Assembly: GCA_002492465.1 (NCBI GenBank)
Contig: DKYT01000062.1
Location: forward strand, 5,839 to 69,838
Direction: 5' to 3'
Length of the DNA: 64,000 nt
Source: Lachnospiraceae bacterium UBA7093
GTDB taxonomy: Bacteria; Bacillota; Clostridia; Lachnospirales; Lachnospiraceae
Shown: positions 43,389 through 51,638 of the stretch, one piece after another
How the letters are laid out: each line of letters begins with the position of its first letter
Position numbering within the stretch: the stretch's first letter is position 1
The notes under the pieces: model-generated
What the model saw: the letters and a program-made list of their open reading frames with translations, nothing else
Databases searched by the model: none
What the model was told of the DNA's origin: nothing
Position numbers and translations under genes: made by a program

Positions 43389-43490
43389 CAGAGAGTGCCA
43401 ATACGGGAGAAAATGATAATACTGGCTGTGATAGGAAAAGCTGGAGACAGAAAAGACCAGTTTACGTGACAAAGGAAAAAAGGTGTTTAT

Positions 43491-44822
43491 ATGGAGAACA
43501 AAAGAAAAAGCATTGAGGAAGATGTTGGACGGTTGATGGAATTTGGACAAAAGAACACATATTTACCGGAAGCATTTTATCATATTTTTGGAAAAAGGCT
43601 TTTGCATCAGGGGTATGTGGATGGAAGCTTTGTCTTGAAGGCGATAACAAGAGGAAGCTATTATTCACAGCTTAGAAACTCAAGGATGCAGGGTCTTTTT
43701 GCGTCTAAAAGCTGTGTCCCTTCAGAAAATATTGATATTATGACAGGGTATCTTGAAAATGCGGCAGAGAATGTGGAAAAACTAACGGCTCTGGAGGAGG
43801 AAGCCCTTGTATTTTGGATTTTTCTTCCCTATCTTGCAACCTCCAAGCGTGAGAAAAGACAAACGTATCTTTTATTAATTTTGGAGAAAGTGCTGGCGCT
43901 CTACGGAGAAGAAGAGAGCGGGTGGGAACTTGCTGTTTCGGATGGAGTGATTTTTAACAAGAAAGTATGCGATCTGGAGATGATAGAGTCTGTTGAAGGC
44001 TATGTGAGGGAGACATTTTTATTAAAAAGCCAATATGCCCAAAGTATGCTGTTTTACAGGGGGCATTCCTGGCTCAATTATCTTTTGCAGCCCGGAATCA
44101 AGCGGGAAGAAAACTGGATTGAAAATGAAGACGTTATGTACCAGGAAATTATGGTAAGATGTGCAAAGGATTTTATCCATTGCCAGTCTCATCTGGATTA
44201 TCTGGTGGAAATGCAGCATTATGGTCTTCCTACGAGACTTTTGGATGTAACAGAGAATCCCTTGGTGGCGTTGTATTTTGCATGTAGCACCAATCAAAGC
44301 AAAGTAGGAGAGGTCCTTGTATTATGTGCGGGGGTACAGGAAGTAAAGTATGCAAAGAGCGATACGGTAGCGCTTTTGGCGGCGCTTCCTACTCTGAACT
44401 ATGGAGAACAGAGGAAGCTGCTTTCTTTATGCGAAAACGGTTTTGCGGAAGAAGAAGACCCGGAATATATGCTGCTTGCCGGCAAGCTTGCTGCAGAAGT
44501 GAAGTCACGTAATCCGGCGTTTGAACCAAGAATCAGGAAAGGGGATCTGCTCAGCCATATTTTTGTCACGCCTGTTCGGAATAACCAGCGGATTATGAAG
44601 CAGGAGGGTTCCTTCATTATCTGTGGGCTTGGAAAAGAGTATGGAGAGGGAAATAACCTGGACAATATGCGCTGTTGCAACGGGGAAGGTAAAAAGAGAA
44701 TATTCGTTATTAAGAACAAAGAGAAGATATTGAAAGAACTGGATGTACTCTCTATTAACAGAGCCGGGTTATTTCCGGAAATAGATGATGTGGCGGAATA
44801 CATCAGAGAGAAGTACAGGTAA
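43491..44822 (+). CDS. FRG-domain protein
   Basis: The 443-residue protein has a recognisable FRG domain at about 180-270: LFYRGHSWLNYLLQPGIKRE, then HLDYLVEMQHYGLPTRLLDVTENPLVALYFACS. The N-terminal 170 residues and C-terminal region are not recognised. FRG domains occur in proteins tied to phage defence and toxins, with unclear biochemistry; residue order RG...QHYGLPTRLLD hints at a nucleotide-handling pocket. A truncated Rpn nuclease gene lies directly downstream, so the locus looks rearranged. AAGGTG precedes the ATG by six bases. Confidence 0.8.
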   Translation: MENKRKSIEEDVGRLMEFGQKNTYLPEAFYHIFGKRLLHQGYVDGSFVLKAITRGSYYSQLRNSRMQGLFASKSCVPSENIDIMTGYLENAAENVEKLTALEEEALVFWIFLPYLATSKREKRQTYLLLILEKVLALYGEEESGWELAVSDGVIFNKKVCDLEMIESVEGYVRETFLLKSQYAQSMLFYRGHSWLNYLLQPGIKREENWIENEDVMYQEIMVRCAKDFIHCQSHLDYLVEMQHYGLPTRLLDVTENPLVALYFACSTNQSKVGEVLVLCAGVQEVKYAKSDTVALLAALPTLNYGEQRKLLSLCENGFAEEEDPEYMLLAGKLAAEVKSRNPAFEPRIRKGDLLSHIFVTPVRNNQRIMKQEGSFIICGLGKEYGEGNNLDNMRCCNGEGKKRIFVIKNKEKILKELDVLSINRAGLFPEIDDVAEYIREKYR

Positions 44823-45225
44823 AAAGATTTTTCTTAATATGACCAGTAAAATTGGCAGACCAGAGCTTGTCAGTTTGCTACAGTATATGAAGAATACGAC
44901 GCTTGATAATGCCGATATTATCTTGAAGGATGCACGGATTTTAGACTTAGACAGGATAGTGAAGGAAGTGAAGCAGTCGGAAGAATGGGAGGCAGTGAAG
45001 ATGAATATCCTTGAAATCGGTTTAAAGAGAGGAATGGAACGAGGGATAGAACAGGGAATAGAGCGAGGATTGGAGCAGGGACGTATGGAAGTGCAGATTA
45101 GGAGCGTGGAGGCGGCAATGAAGAATTTCGGAATTGATCTTCAGCATGCCTGCCAGGGACTTGAAATACCGGTAGAAGAGTATGAGAAGGCAAAAAGACA
45201 GGTTTCTTTAGGAGAAAAGAAGTAA
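44818..45225 (+). pseudogene. C-terminal remnant of an Rpn-family PD-(D/E)XK nuclease/transposase
   Basis: The frame gives KKIFLNMTSKIGRPELVSLL, then LDNADIILKDARILDLDRIV, EVKQSEEWEAVKMNILEIG and the repeat GMERGIEQGIERGLEQGR. This is the usual C-terminal half of Rpn recombination-promoting nucleases. The N-terminal PD-(D/E)XK catalytic half is missing; the reading frame begins at the end of the FRG gene and the family's DGTTKIFLN-type segment is cut at its start. A 129-residue product from ATG 44838 is possible, but without a catalytic core. Confidence 0.75.
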
Positions 45226-45264
45226 TGGGCATTTAAGGAATTGGGATGCCTGGGTAAATTACTA

Positions 45265-45293
45265 TTGACAAAAGCAGGGTAAGACTGTTATCA
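45265..45293 (+). promoter_or_regulatory. Promoter of glnA
   Basis: TTGACA at 45265-45270 and TTATCA at 45288-45293 are spaced by 17 bases. The predicted transcript start, near 45300, leaves a leader of about 130 bases before glnA. Confidence 0.7.
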
Positions 45294-45300
45294 TGAGGCA

Positions 45301-45360
45301 GAACAAAGGTGTTCTTATAACAGCGGGCATATGTTGCGGCTGGCATAGGGATGCCTTTTT
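45301..45360 (+). promoter_or_regulatory. Candidate ANTAR-controlled antitermination leader of glnA
   Basis: GAAC-AAAGGT-GTTC (45301-45314) is a stem with a six-base loop having A at position 1 and G at position 4, the hallmark of ANTAR-bound hairpins. Farther on, GGCAT-AGGG-ATGCC-TTTTT (45342-45360) looks like a short terminator. An ANTAR protein is encoded just after glnA. A second A/G hexaloop hairpin was not clearly found. Confidence 0.5.
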
Positions 45361-45428
45361 GCATGTAACAGGAATAGAGCGCAGAGGAAAGCGTTCCATA
45401 TTGGAAACAGGAAAGGAATGGATGTAGT

Positions 45429-46763
45429 ATGAGAAAACATTATTCAAAAGAAGATATTATGGAGCTGGTTCAGGATGAGGACGTGGAATTTATCAGGCTG
45501 CAGTTTACGGATATGTTTGGCAGTCTTAAGAATGTGGCGATCACGGCAAGCCAGCTTGAAAAAGCATTGGAAAATAAATGTATGTTTGACGGTTCTTCTA
45601 TAGAAGGATTTGTGCGGATCGAGGAATCAGACATGTATTTGTATCCGGATCTGAGCACGCTGGAAATTTTTCCATGGAGACCCCAGCAGGGTAAGGTGGC
45701 AAGAATGATCTGTGATGTATACAGACCCAACGGAGAGCCTTTTGAAGGGGATCCCAGGTATATTTTAAAGAGAGCGATTCGGGAAGCAGCTGACTTGGGA
45801 TATGCTTTTGAAGTGGGACCGGAATGTGAATTCTTTCTTTTTCACACAGATGAAAACGGTATGCCCACCACGCTGACCCATGAAAAGGCAGGTTATTTTG
45901 ACCTGGGACCTTTGGATCTGGGCGAAAATGCAAGAAGGGATATGGTGCTTACCTTAGAGGATATGGGATTTGTAGTGGAAGCGTCCCACCATGAGGTGGC
46001 GCCGGCACAGCATGAAATAGACTTTCAATACGACGAAGCGCTTGCCACGGCGGACAATATTATGACCTTTAAACTTGCGGTTAAGACCATTGCCAAGAGG
46101 CACGGACTCCATGCAACCTTTATGCCTAAGCCAAAGTTTGGAATCAACGGTTCCGGTATGCATATTAATATGTCCCTGTCTAAGGACGGAAAAAATATTT
46201 TTAACGATCCCTCGAATGAATTGGGCTTAAGCCAGGAAGCGTACTATTTTATTGGCGGTATTATGAAACATATGAAGGGAATGACGGCTATTACCAATCC
46301 CCTTGTAAATTCTTATAAAAGGCTGGTGCCGGGATATGAAGCGCCGGTTTATATTGCCTGGAGCGCAACCAACAGAAGCCCCCTGATCCGTATTCCCGCA
46401 TCCAGGGGAGAAGGCACCAGGATAGAGCTGCGCTGCCCGGATCCTTCGGCAAATCCGTATCTTGCCCTGGCAGTCTGCCTGCGCGCAGGTTTGGATGGAA
46501 TTGTGAATCAAATTCAGCCTCCGGCAAGTGTGGACTGCAATATCTTTGCCATGACGGAGGAGGAAAAGAAAGCCCAGGGGATTGAAGCAATTCCCGGCAC
46601 ATTGATCGAAGCGGTATATGAACTGGAAAAGGATGAGTTTGTCCAGAATGTACTTGGCAGGCATGTATCGGAAAAATACATTGAAGCAAAAAAGGCGGAA
46701 TGGGCAAACTATCGTTCACAGGTTACGGATTGGGAAATCAATCAGTATTTGAACCAGTTTTGA
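45429..46763 (+). CDS. glnA: Glutamine synthetase, type I
   Basis: The 444-residue enzyme makes glutamine from glutamate, ammonia and ATP. Signature blocks are FIRLQFTDMFGSLKNVAIT, FDGSSIEGFVRIEESDMYL, PECEFFLF, HHEVAPAQHEIDF and NGSGMHINMSL, and the C-terminal ATP-binding region holds RSPLIRIPASRGEGTRIELR. The size and the lack of an adenylylation-loop insert fit the Gram-positive GSI-alpha form. It is followed 35 bases later by an ANTAR regulator, and a possible antitermination leader precedes it. Confidence 0.96.
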   Translation: MRKHYSKEDIMELVQDEDVEFIRLQFTDMFGSLKNVAITASQLEKALENKCMFDGSSIEGFVRIEESDMYLYPDLSTLEIFPWRPQQGKVARMICDVYRPNGEPFEGDPRYILKRAIREAADLGYAFEVGPECEFFLFHTDENGMPTTLTHEKAGYFDLGPLDLGENARRDMVLTLEDMGFVVEASHHEVAPAQHEIDFQYDEALATADNIMTFKLAVKTIAKRHGLHATFMPKPKFGINGSGMHINMSLSKDGKNIFNDPSNELGLSQEAYYFIGGIMKHMKGMTAITNPLVNSYKRLVPGYEAPVYIAWSATNRSPLIRIPASRGEGTRIELRCPDPSANPYLALAVCLRAGLDGIVNQIQPPASVDCNIFAMTEEEKKAQGIEAIPGTLIEAVYELEKDEFVQNVLGRHVSEKYIEAKKAEWANYRSQVTDWEINQYLNQF

Positions 46764-46798
46764 GTATGGTCAACGGATAAATATGAGGAGGTGTGCAA

Positions 46799-47347
46799 AT
46801 GACAGGTGTAATTGTAGTCCTCCCAAAGATAGATGATGCCAGGAATATGAAGAATCTTCTTGTCCGAAACGGCATTTCGGTGATCGGCACATGCGTTACA
46901 GGCGCTCAGGCAGTTGCGCTGGCAGACAATTTGAACGACGGCATTATTTTGTGCGGTTATAAGCTGACGGATATGATTTATTCTCAGCTCTATGAGTACC
47001 TTCCCCCAGGCTTTGAAATGTTACTGATCGCTTCTCAGCATATGATAAGCGGCGGTATGGTGGAGAGCGGGATTATGTGCCTGTCTATGCCGTTCAAAGT
47101 ACATGATCTGATTAATACCGTCGACATGATGATCCAGACCATTGAACAGCGGAGAAGAAGGCGGAAGACAAAGCCGAAAGAGAGAGACGCAAAAGAAGTA
47201 AGGCTGATTCAGGATGCAAAGGAAGTTCTGATGAGTCGAAATCATATGACGGAGGCGGAGGCACACAGGTACATACAAAAGTGCAGCATGGACAGTGGGA
47301 CGAATATGGCGGAGACAGCGCAGATGGTTTTGACTATGATGAAATAA
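46799..47347 (+). CDS. ANTAR-domain antitermination regulator
   Basis: The 182-residue protein has a pseudo-receiver N-terminus (about 1-115) that lacks the usual double-Asp pocket and phospho-Asp: GVIVVLPKIDDARNMKNLL and DNLNDGIILCGYKL. The C-terminal ANTAR helix bundle reads LIQDAKEVLMSRNHMTEAEAHRYIQKCSMDSGTNMAETAQMVL. ANTAR domains bind paired hexaloop RNA hairpins and prevent termination. The gene pair glnA-ANTAR suggests nitrogen control of glnA, as in the NitR system of clostridia. ATG 46799 follows GAGGAGG by seven bases. Confidence 0.88.
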   Translation: MTGVIVVLPKIDDARNMKNLLVRNGISVIGTCVTGAQAVALADNLNDGIILCGYKLTDMIYSQLYEYLPPGFEMLLIASQHMISGGMVESGIMCLSMPFKVHDLINTVDMMIQTIEQRRRRRKTKPKERDAKEVRLIQDAKEVLMSRNHMTEAEAHRYIQKCSMDSGTNMAETAQMVLTMMK

Positions 47348-47464
47348 AGCTAAAATGTAATGAAATATAATAAGGAATTCTTCTTTGAATGACGATATAA
47401 TAAGAGAACACATAGGTTGTTGACGGAAATGGATTTCCGAATCAAATTTCAAGGAGGATGGTTG

Positions 47465-48586
47465 ATGAATGGAGTAAATGTCAGTATAGGAGGAGCTTAC
47501 AGCCAGTTTTATAAGGGAACGGAGTCCATTAAGAGCTATGGCGATCATAATGCGCCTGGGAAAAAGGATACGCTGGTAAGGTACGATTTTTCCACTACCG
47601 ATGATCAGGGAAATAAGATCATGGATAAAATGTCCAAGGAAGAAGCATTGCATGCCATGAATGATATTCGTTCCATGTACGGTGACAATGTGATTCTGGA
47701 GTTTTCCGGCGACGGGCTTGCCGCACTATCGGAAAGCATCAAAGCTCAGAGCAGAAAAAACTGCACGGAACCTACGGAGGAAGAGAAGGCAGTCATGGCG
47801 CAGAAGCAGGCGGAGTTGGATAAAGCGATCGTGCATATGGAAAATACGCACAGGTTGTTTATTCCGAATATTCAGACCAATGCAAAGCTCTACGGCAGCC
47901 TGGAGCAGGCGGATGAGGCTGTGGTCAGCGCCGCCAACGGCATTATCAAAAATTACCTGATGCCCAGCAATTTAGCGGGTGTTTCTGAGACCCAGCGCAA
48001 AGAGAGGATTGCATTTGGCTTGGAGGAGGCGAAGTACCTCGCTGAGAACTATCTGGACGCTGCGCATGGAAAAGATTTTATTTCCGCTATGGAGACGATC
48101 GCCCAATATGGACTGAACGGCAAGGTGGCGGAGAACGGAAAGGTCACTTATCAAATTGAGATGGGACCGTTGGTAGGAATGTCAGACGATTATGTGAATC
48201 CAAACGATGTGCTCAGGGAAAAAGCGCCGGAGCTGTATCTGGAAATGAAGGAATTAAACCAGAGGATTATTGCAGGGGAATCCGGATGGGGAAATAAATT
48301 CATAGAGCTTCAGGAACGGATTAATAAGGCGCTTGGCGCAAGCTCCAATTCCTATGATAGTAAAACACAGCGATATCTTACCAATTATGAGGAAGCTGTT
48401 TCCCAGTATAAGAGCTGGAAGAATAAAATGGAAAAGACCCAGCTGCCCTCTGTTTTTGAGAACATACAGTATCAGGAGATTCAAAGGTTTATGGCAAGCC
48501 TGCAGGGTCAAAGCAGTTTATCCAGTGATTGGATCAATGATCAGGTAAGCAGGCTGAATAAATGGCTGACGCCGGCACAATCATAA
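47465..48586 (+). CDS. Protein of unknown function, helical
   Basis: I do not recognise this 373-residue protein. It has no signal peptide or membrane segment. It opens with MNGVNVSIGGAYSQFYKGTE, carries a short block KMSKEEALHAMNDIRSMYGDNVILEFSGDGL, and is mostly helical, with Lys/Glu/Gln-rich stretches (EEKAVMAQKQAELDKAIVHME) suggesting coiled coils. The C-terminus is Ser/Gln-rich. ATG 47465 is preferred because CAAGGAGG stands before it; the frame is open upstream. A terminator follows. It is single, between the glnA operon and the convergent MmcQ gene. Confidence 0.75.
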   Translation: MNGVNVSIGGAYSQFYKGTESIKSYGDHNAPGKKDTLVRYDFSTTDDQGNKIMDKMSKEEALHAMNDIRSMYGDNVILEFSGDGLAALSESIKAQSRKNCTEPTEEEKAVMAQKQAELDKAIVHMENTHRLFIPNIQTNAKLYGSLEQADEAVVSAANGIIKNYLMPSNLAGVSETQRKERIAFGLEEAKYLAENYLDAAHGKDFISAMETIAQYGLNGKVAENGKVTYQIEMGPLVGMSDDYVNPNDVLREKAPELYLEMKELNQRIIAGESGWGNKFIELQERINKALGASSNSYDSKTQRYLTNYEEAVSQYKSWKNKMEKTQLPSVFENIQYQEIQRFMASLQGQSSLSSDWINDQVSRLNKWLTPAQS

Positions 48587-48593
48587 AGTATAA

Positions 48594-48626
48594 AAAGGAA
48601 AGCTCTTTCAAGGGGCTTTCCTTTTT
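48594..48626 (+). terminator. Intrinsic terminator
   Basis: GGAAAGC pairs with GCTTTCC around a ten-base loop, with a T6 run after it and an A5 run before it, so it can serve both the unknown gene and the convergent MmcQ gene. Confidence 0.85.
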
Positions 48627-48645
48627 TAAGATCAAAATGTATAAA

Positions 48646-49020
48646 TCAATTTTTACCCGTTTCCTGGAGCAGTTCCTGCTGTTTTTTCCGGCTGAAGCCT
48701 TTCAGTACCAGGTGATAGGATTTATCCAGCATATCCTTAAGCAGATCTCCGGGGACATTTCCATCCGCTTTTATGGAGTTCCAATGCAGTTTATTCATGT
48801 AGTAGCCGGGCAGGATATCTTCATACTGACTTCTGAAAAAATCTCCCTCGGCGGGATCCAGTTTCAAGGTGATATAGTAAGGCTTATTTTCAGAATCAAG
48901 GCATATGGCGGCAAACATTTTGCCCCCAATCTGGTAGCGGATCCAGTTCCAGTCAGCCTGTAGATCCTTTGTGACACTGGGCTTGGAAAGAAGGTATTCA
49001 TCAATCCATGGATAATTCAT
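48646..49020 (-). CDS. MmcQ/YjbR family protein
   Basis: The 124-residue protein matches the MmcQ/YjbR family: WIDEYLLSKPSVTKDLQADWNWIRYQIGGKMFAAI, LKLDPAEGDFFRSQY, and PGYYMNKLHWNSI. The fold resembles CyaY and is thought to bind DNA, without a firm function. AAAGGAAAC precedes the ATG. The hemerythrin gene lies 27 bases upstream in the same direction. Confidence 0.88.
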   Translation of the reverse strand: MNYPWIDEYLLSKPSVTKDLQADWNWIRYQIGGKMFAAICLDSENKPYYITLKLDPAEGDFFRSQYEDILPGYYMNKLHWNSIKADGNVPGDLLKDMLDKSYHLVLKGFSRKKQQELLQETGKN

Positions 49021-49047
49021 GTTTTAAGTTTCCTTTCTTCATCTGCA

Positions 49048-49437
49048 TTAGCCTGCAATTTTTTTATCCGTTTCCATGATATGTTCTACAAGCCAGTCCG
49101 TAACAAATTTCAGAAGATCCTGTATGGCGCCGTCCTGATCCTGGTCGATCGTATCGAGATCCATTTCTTCCAGCTTCTGCCTGAAGTGATCATGTTGTAC
49201 CTTTTGAGTAAACATCTGCTTATATTGAATGCTTTCCATGTAAGCTTCCTCATGTTCAAAATGCATGATCGTGTAATCTTTTAGTCTTTGAATCAGATGG
49301 GCGATATTGTCATATTTATCCGGAACAAACTCATTGACAGAGAGCTGGTAGATTTCGTCTGCAATCTCAAACAGCACCTTGTGCTCTGCATCTATGGACG
49401 GGATTCCCGTTAAATATTCATCTTTCAATTCATACAT
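49048..49437 (-). CDS. Bacteriohemerythrin
   Basis: The 129-residue four-helix protein carries the di-iron ligands: His and Glu in DAEHKVLFEIADE, HFEHEEAYM, then HDHFRQKL, and HIMETDKKI. It probably binds oxygen or senses iron/redox in an anaerobe; no extra signalling domain is attached. AAAAGGAGG precedes the ATG. Confidence 0.92.
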   Translation of the reverse strand: MYELKDEYLTGIPSIDAEHKVLFEIADEIYQLSVNEFVPDKYDNIAHLIQRLKDYTIMHFEHEEAYMESIQYKQMFTQKVQHDHFRQKLEEMDLDTIDQDQDGAIQDLLKFVTDWLVEHIMETDKKIAG

Positions 49438-49520
49438 ACTTGTGTTTCCTCCTTTTCTACAATTACATTTATCATATCATAAGATCAAAATAATTTAAAT
49501 CTCTTTCCAAAGGATATTTC

Positions 49521-49568
49521 AGTCCGGCAGGGAGAGCCGCCATCATAACCGGCTCTCCCTGCCGGACT
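49521..49568. other. 19-bp perfect stem-loop in a divergent gap
   Basis: AGTCCGGCAGGGAGAGCCG (49521-49539) pairs perfectly with 49550-49568 around a ten-base loop. No T-run flanks it on either strand. It lies between divergently transcribed genes (hemerythrin and DedA), where no terminator is expected. The remainder of the 274-base gap shows no clear promoter. Confidence 0.75.
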
Positions 49569-49711
49569 GTTAAAGGAATCATTATGTAATATTTAGAAGT
49601 TCTTAAGAATTGCCTGACAACTTTGTTTATTTTTTTGAGGTATTCTCTTTTTAGAATCCGTTATAAATCATTGCAAGGATAATATTGTAGATCAAAGGAG
49701 GATATGTGGAA

Positions 49712-50221
49712 ATGACAATGGATATGATTATGCAGTATTTTGCAAGATACGGAGGAATCGCCATATTTGTGATCGTACTATTGGAATACATGAATCTCCC
49801 GGGCTTTCCAGCAGGCGTTATTATGCCCCTCGCAGGCTTATGGGCGGCAAAAGGAAATATTCATTTCATACCGGCGTTGATTATTACGGTGGCAGCGGGG
49901 CTTACGGGAAGCCTGATTCTGTATTTCCTGGGGTATAAAGGAGGGGAATTGTTTCTGCAAAAATACCTGAATAAATTTCCCAGGCAAAGACCGATGATCG
50001 AAGAAAAGCTGGAGTGGGTACGTCAAAAAGGCAGTGTGGGAATTTTTGTGAGCAAGTTGATACCTATGATCAGAACGCTGGTTTCCATACCGGCAGGGGT
50101 TTCTAAAATGGATCTTGTAAAATATACCGTCAGTTCTACCCTGGGAATTCTGGTATGGAACCTGTTTTTTGTAGGAGCAGGGTATTTTCTGGGAGACGCT
50201 ATTTTAGGGTATCTGGCATAG
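49712..50221 (+). CDS. DedA-family membrane protein
   Basis: At 169 residues this is a short DedA/VTT protein: EYMNLPGFPAGVIMPLAG is the first re-entrant region, GSLILYFLGYKGG follows, and SKLIPMIRTLVSIPAGVSKM holds the family arginine and proline. DedA proteins (UptA) recycle undecaprenyl phosphate; others affect drug and pH tolerance. ATG 49712 lies ten bases after AAAGGAGG; GTG 49706 is a possible start. Confidence 0.88.
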   Translation: MTMDMIMQYFARYGGIAIFVIVLLEYMNLPGFPAGVIMPLAGLWAAKGNIHFIPALIITVAAGLTGSLILYFLGYKGGELFLQKYLNKFPRQRPMIEEKLEWVRQKGSVGIFVSKLIPMIRTLVSIPAGVSKMDLVKYTVSSTLGILVWNLFFVGAGYFLGDAILGYLA

Positions 50222-50225
50222 GCTC

Positions 50226-50351
50226 GTGTGAAGAGAAGTTCTAAGGCTCACAGCAAGGGCTGTTTCGCCAAGAACTTCTAAAGCTTCACACTGAAGAATG
50301 CCCAAAACACGGGCATTCTTCATCTGGATTTTAAATTCCGCGAAGCGGAAT
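50226..50351 (+). promoter_or_regulatory. Three consecutive hairpins before the GT4 gene
   Basis: GTGTGAAG..AAGTTCT (50226-50242) pairs with AGAACTT..CTTCACAC (50271-50291). GAAGAATGCCC pairs with GGGCATTCTTC (50293-50321). ATTCCGC-GAA-GCGGAAT (50335-50351) ends two bases before the GGAGG of the GT4 gene. No U-tract follows the second. They may be a processed or regulated leader. Confidence 0.6.
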
Positions 50352-50364
50352 CATGGAGGTTAAT

Positions 50365-51567
50365 ATGAAGATTGCAATGCTGACCAATAATTATAAACCT
50401 TTTGTGGCGGGAGTGCCGGTTTCTATCGAACGATTATCTGAAAGCTTAAAGAAGCAGGGACATGAGGTAGTGGTTTTTGCCCCCTGCTATAAGGAACAGG
50501 TGCCGGAGCCTGGTGTGGTAAGGTACCGGTCGCTGCTTAAGGGAGTGGCGGGCGGGGCCTCCGTGCCGGATAGTCTGGATTTTGAAATTGAACGCAAATT
50601 TAAGGAAGGAAATTTTGATGTGATCCATGTGCATCACCCTATGATGATCGGGCATACGGCAAGGTATCTTTCCTGGAAATATCATGTGCCCCTGGTTTTT
50701 ACGTACCATACTAGGTATGAACAGTATTTGCATTACATCGGCATGGCAAAGCTGAAAGGCATTATTCCTGCCTATATCAAAAGCTATACAAAGCACTGCG
50801 ACATGGTGATTGCGCCTACGCCTCTTATGAAGGAATACCTGGAGGAAATACAGCCGGAGGCGGATGTGCGGGTGCTGCCTACCGGGCTCCCTGAGGACAG
50901 CTTTAAACCGGATGAGAAAAAAGCGGCAAAACTGCGAAAGGAGCTTGCGGGGGATAAAAAATATCTTTTCTGTACGGTGGCAAGACTGGCAAAGGAAAAG
51001 AATCTGGACTTTTTGCTAAAAGCTTTAAAGCGGTATAAAGATGTAAAAGGAAGCGATTTTTCTCTTGCCCTGATAGGGGATGGACCGGAACGGTCAGAAC
51101 TGGAGAAAAAAGTCCACAGATTAAATCTGGAGGAAGAGGTTGTGTTTGTGGGAAAGGTGCCTAATCAGGAAATAAAGAATTATTGCCATGGTTCAGATTT
51201 GTTTCTCTTTTCCTCTTTGTCGGAAACCCAGGGGATTGTACTGCTTGAGTCAATGGCGGCAGGTACGCCTGTCATGGCAGTGCGCGCCACAGGCACCCAG
51301 GATGTAGTGATAAACGGAAAAAACGGATATATGACAGATGTGTCAGAAGAAGAATTCTCTGATAAGCTGATGGATATTTTGGAAAAGAAAGAGATCGATC
51401 TTCTCCGTCAGGGGGCGCTTAGGACGGCAGGGCGCTACAGCTGCGAAAGGATTGCTGCCGAGGCTGCGGGGGCATACAGACAGGCGGTCTGTAACAGAAG
51501 AGAAAGGGAACAGCAAAACCACGGGAAGAATAGGAATAGAGGCAAAGATATGGTATACTCTGGGTAG
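50365..51567 (+). CDS. Family 4 glycosyltransferase
   Basis: The 400-residue GT-B enzyme starts MKIAMLTNNYKPFVAGVPVSIERLSESL, contains VIHVHHPMMIGHTARYLS, and in the donor domain YLFCTVARLAKEKNLDFLLKAL, LIGDGPERSELE and SLSETQGIVLLESMAAGTPVMAV (EX7E motif). Close families include diacylglycerol glucosyltransferases that build glycolipid anchors; the acceptor here is not proven. ATG 50365 is used because GGAGG lies seven bases upstream inside the earlier frame. Confidence 0.88.
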   Translation: MKIAMLTNNYKPFVAGVPVSIERLSESLKKQGHEVVVFAPCYKEQVPEPGVVRYRSLLKGVAGGASVPDSLDFEIERKFKEGNFDVIHVHHPMMIGHTARYLSWKYHVPLVFTYHTRYEQYLHYIGMAKLKGIIPAYIKSYTKHCDMVIAPTPLMKEYLEEIQPEADVRVLPTGLPEDSFKPDEKKAAKLRKELAGDKKYLFCTVARLAKEKNLDFLLKALKRYKDVKGSDFSLALIGDGPERSELEKKVHRLNLEEEVVFVGKVPNQEIKNYCHGSDLFLFSSLSETQGIVLLESMAAGTPVMAVRATGTQDVVINGKNGYMTDVSEEEFSDKLMDILEKKEIDLLRQGALRTAGRYSCERIAAEAAGAYRQAVCNRREREQQNHGKNRNRGKDMVYSG

Positions 51568-51575
51568 TAAACAAC

Positions 51576-51600
51576 GGATGTCAGGCTTTGCCAGACATCC
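51576..51600 (+). other. Stem-loop between GT4 and response-regulator genes
   Basis: GGATGTC (51576-51582) pairs with GACATCC (51594-51600), with AGGC/GCC in the loop. It lacks a U-tract and may be a weak terminator. Confidence 0.5.
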
Positions 51601-51638
51601 TTATGTTAAAACAACCAGACAAAATACAGGGGGGCATC

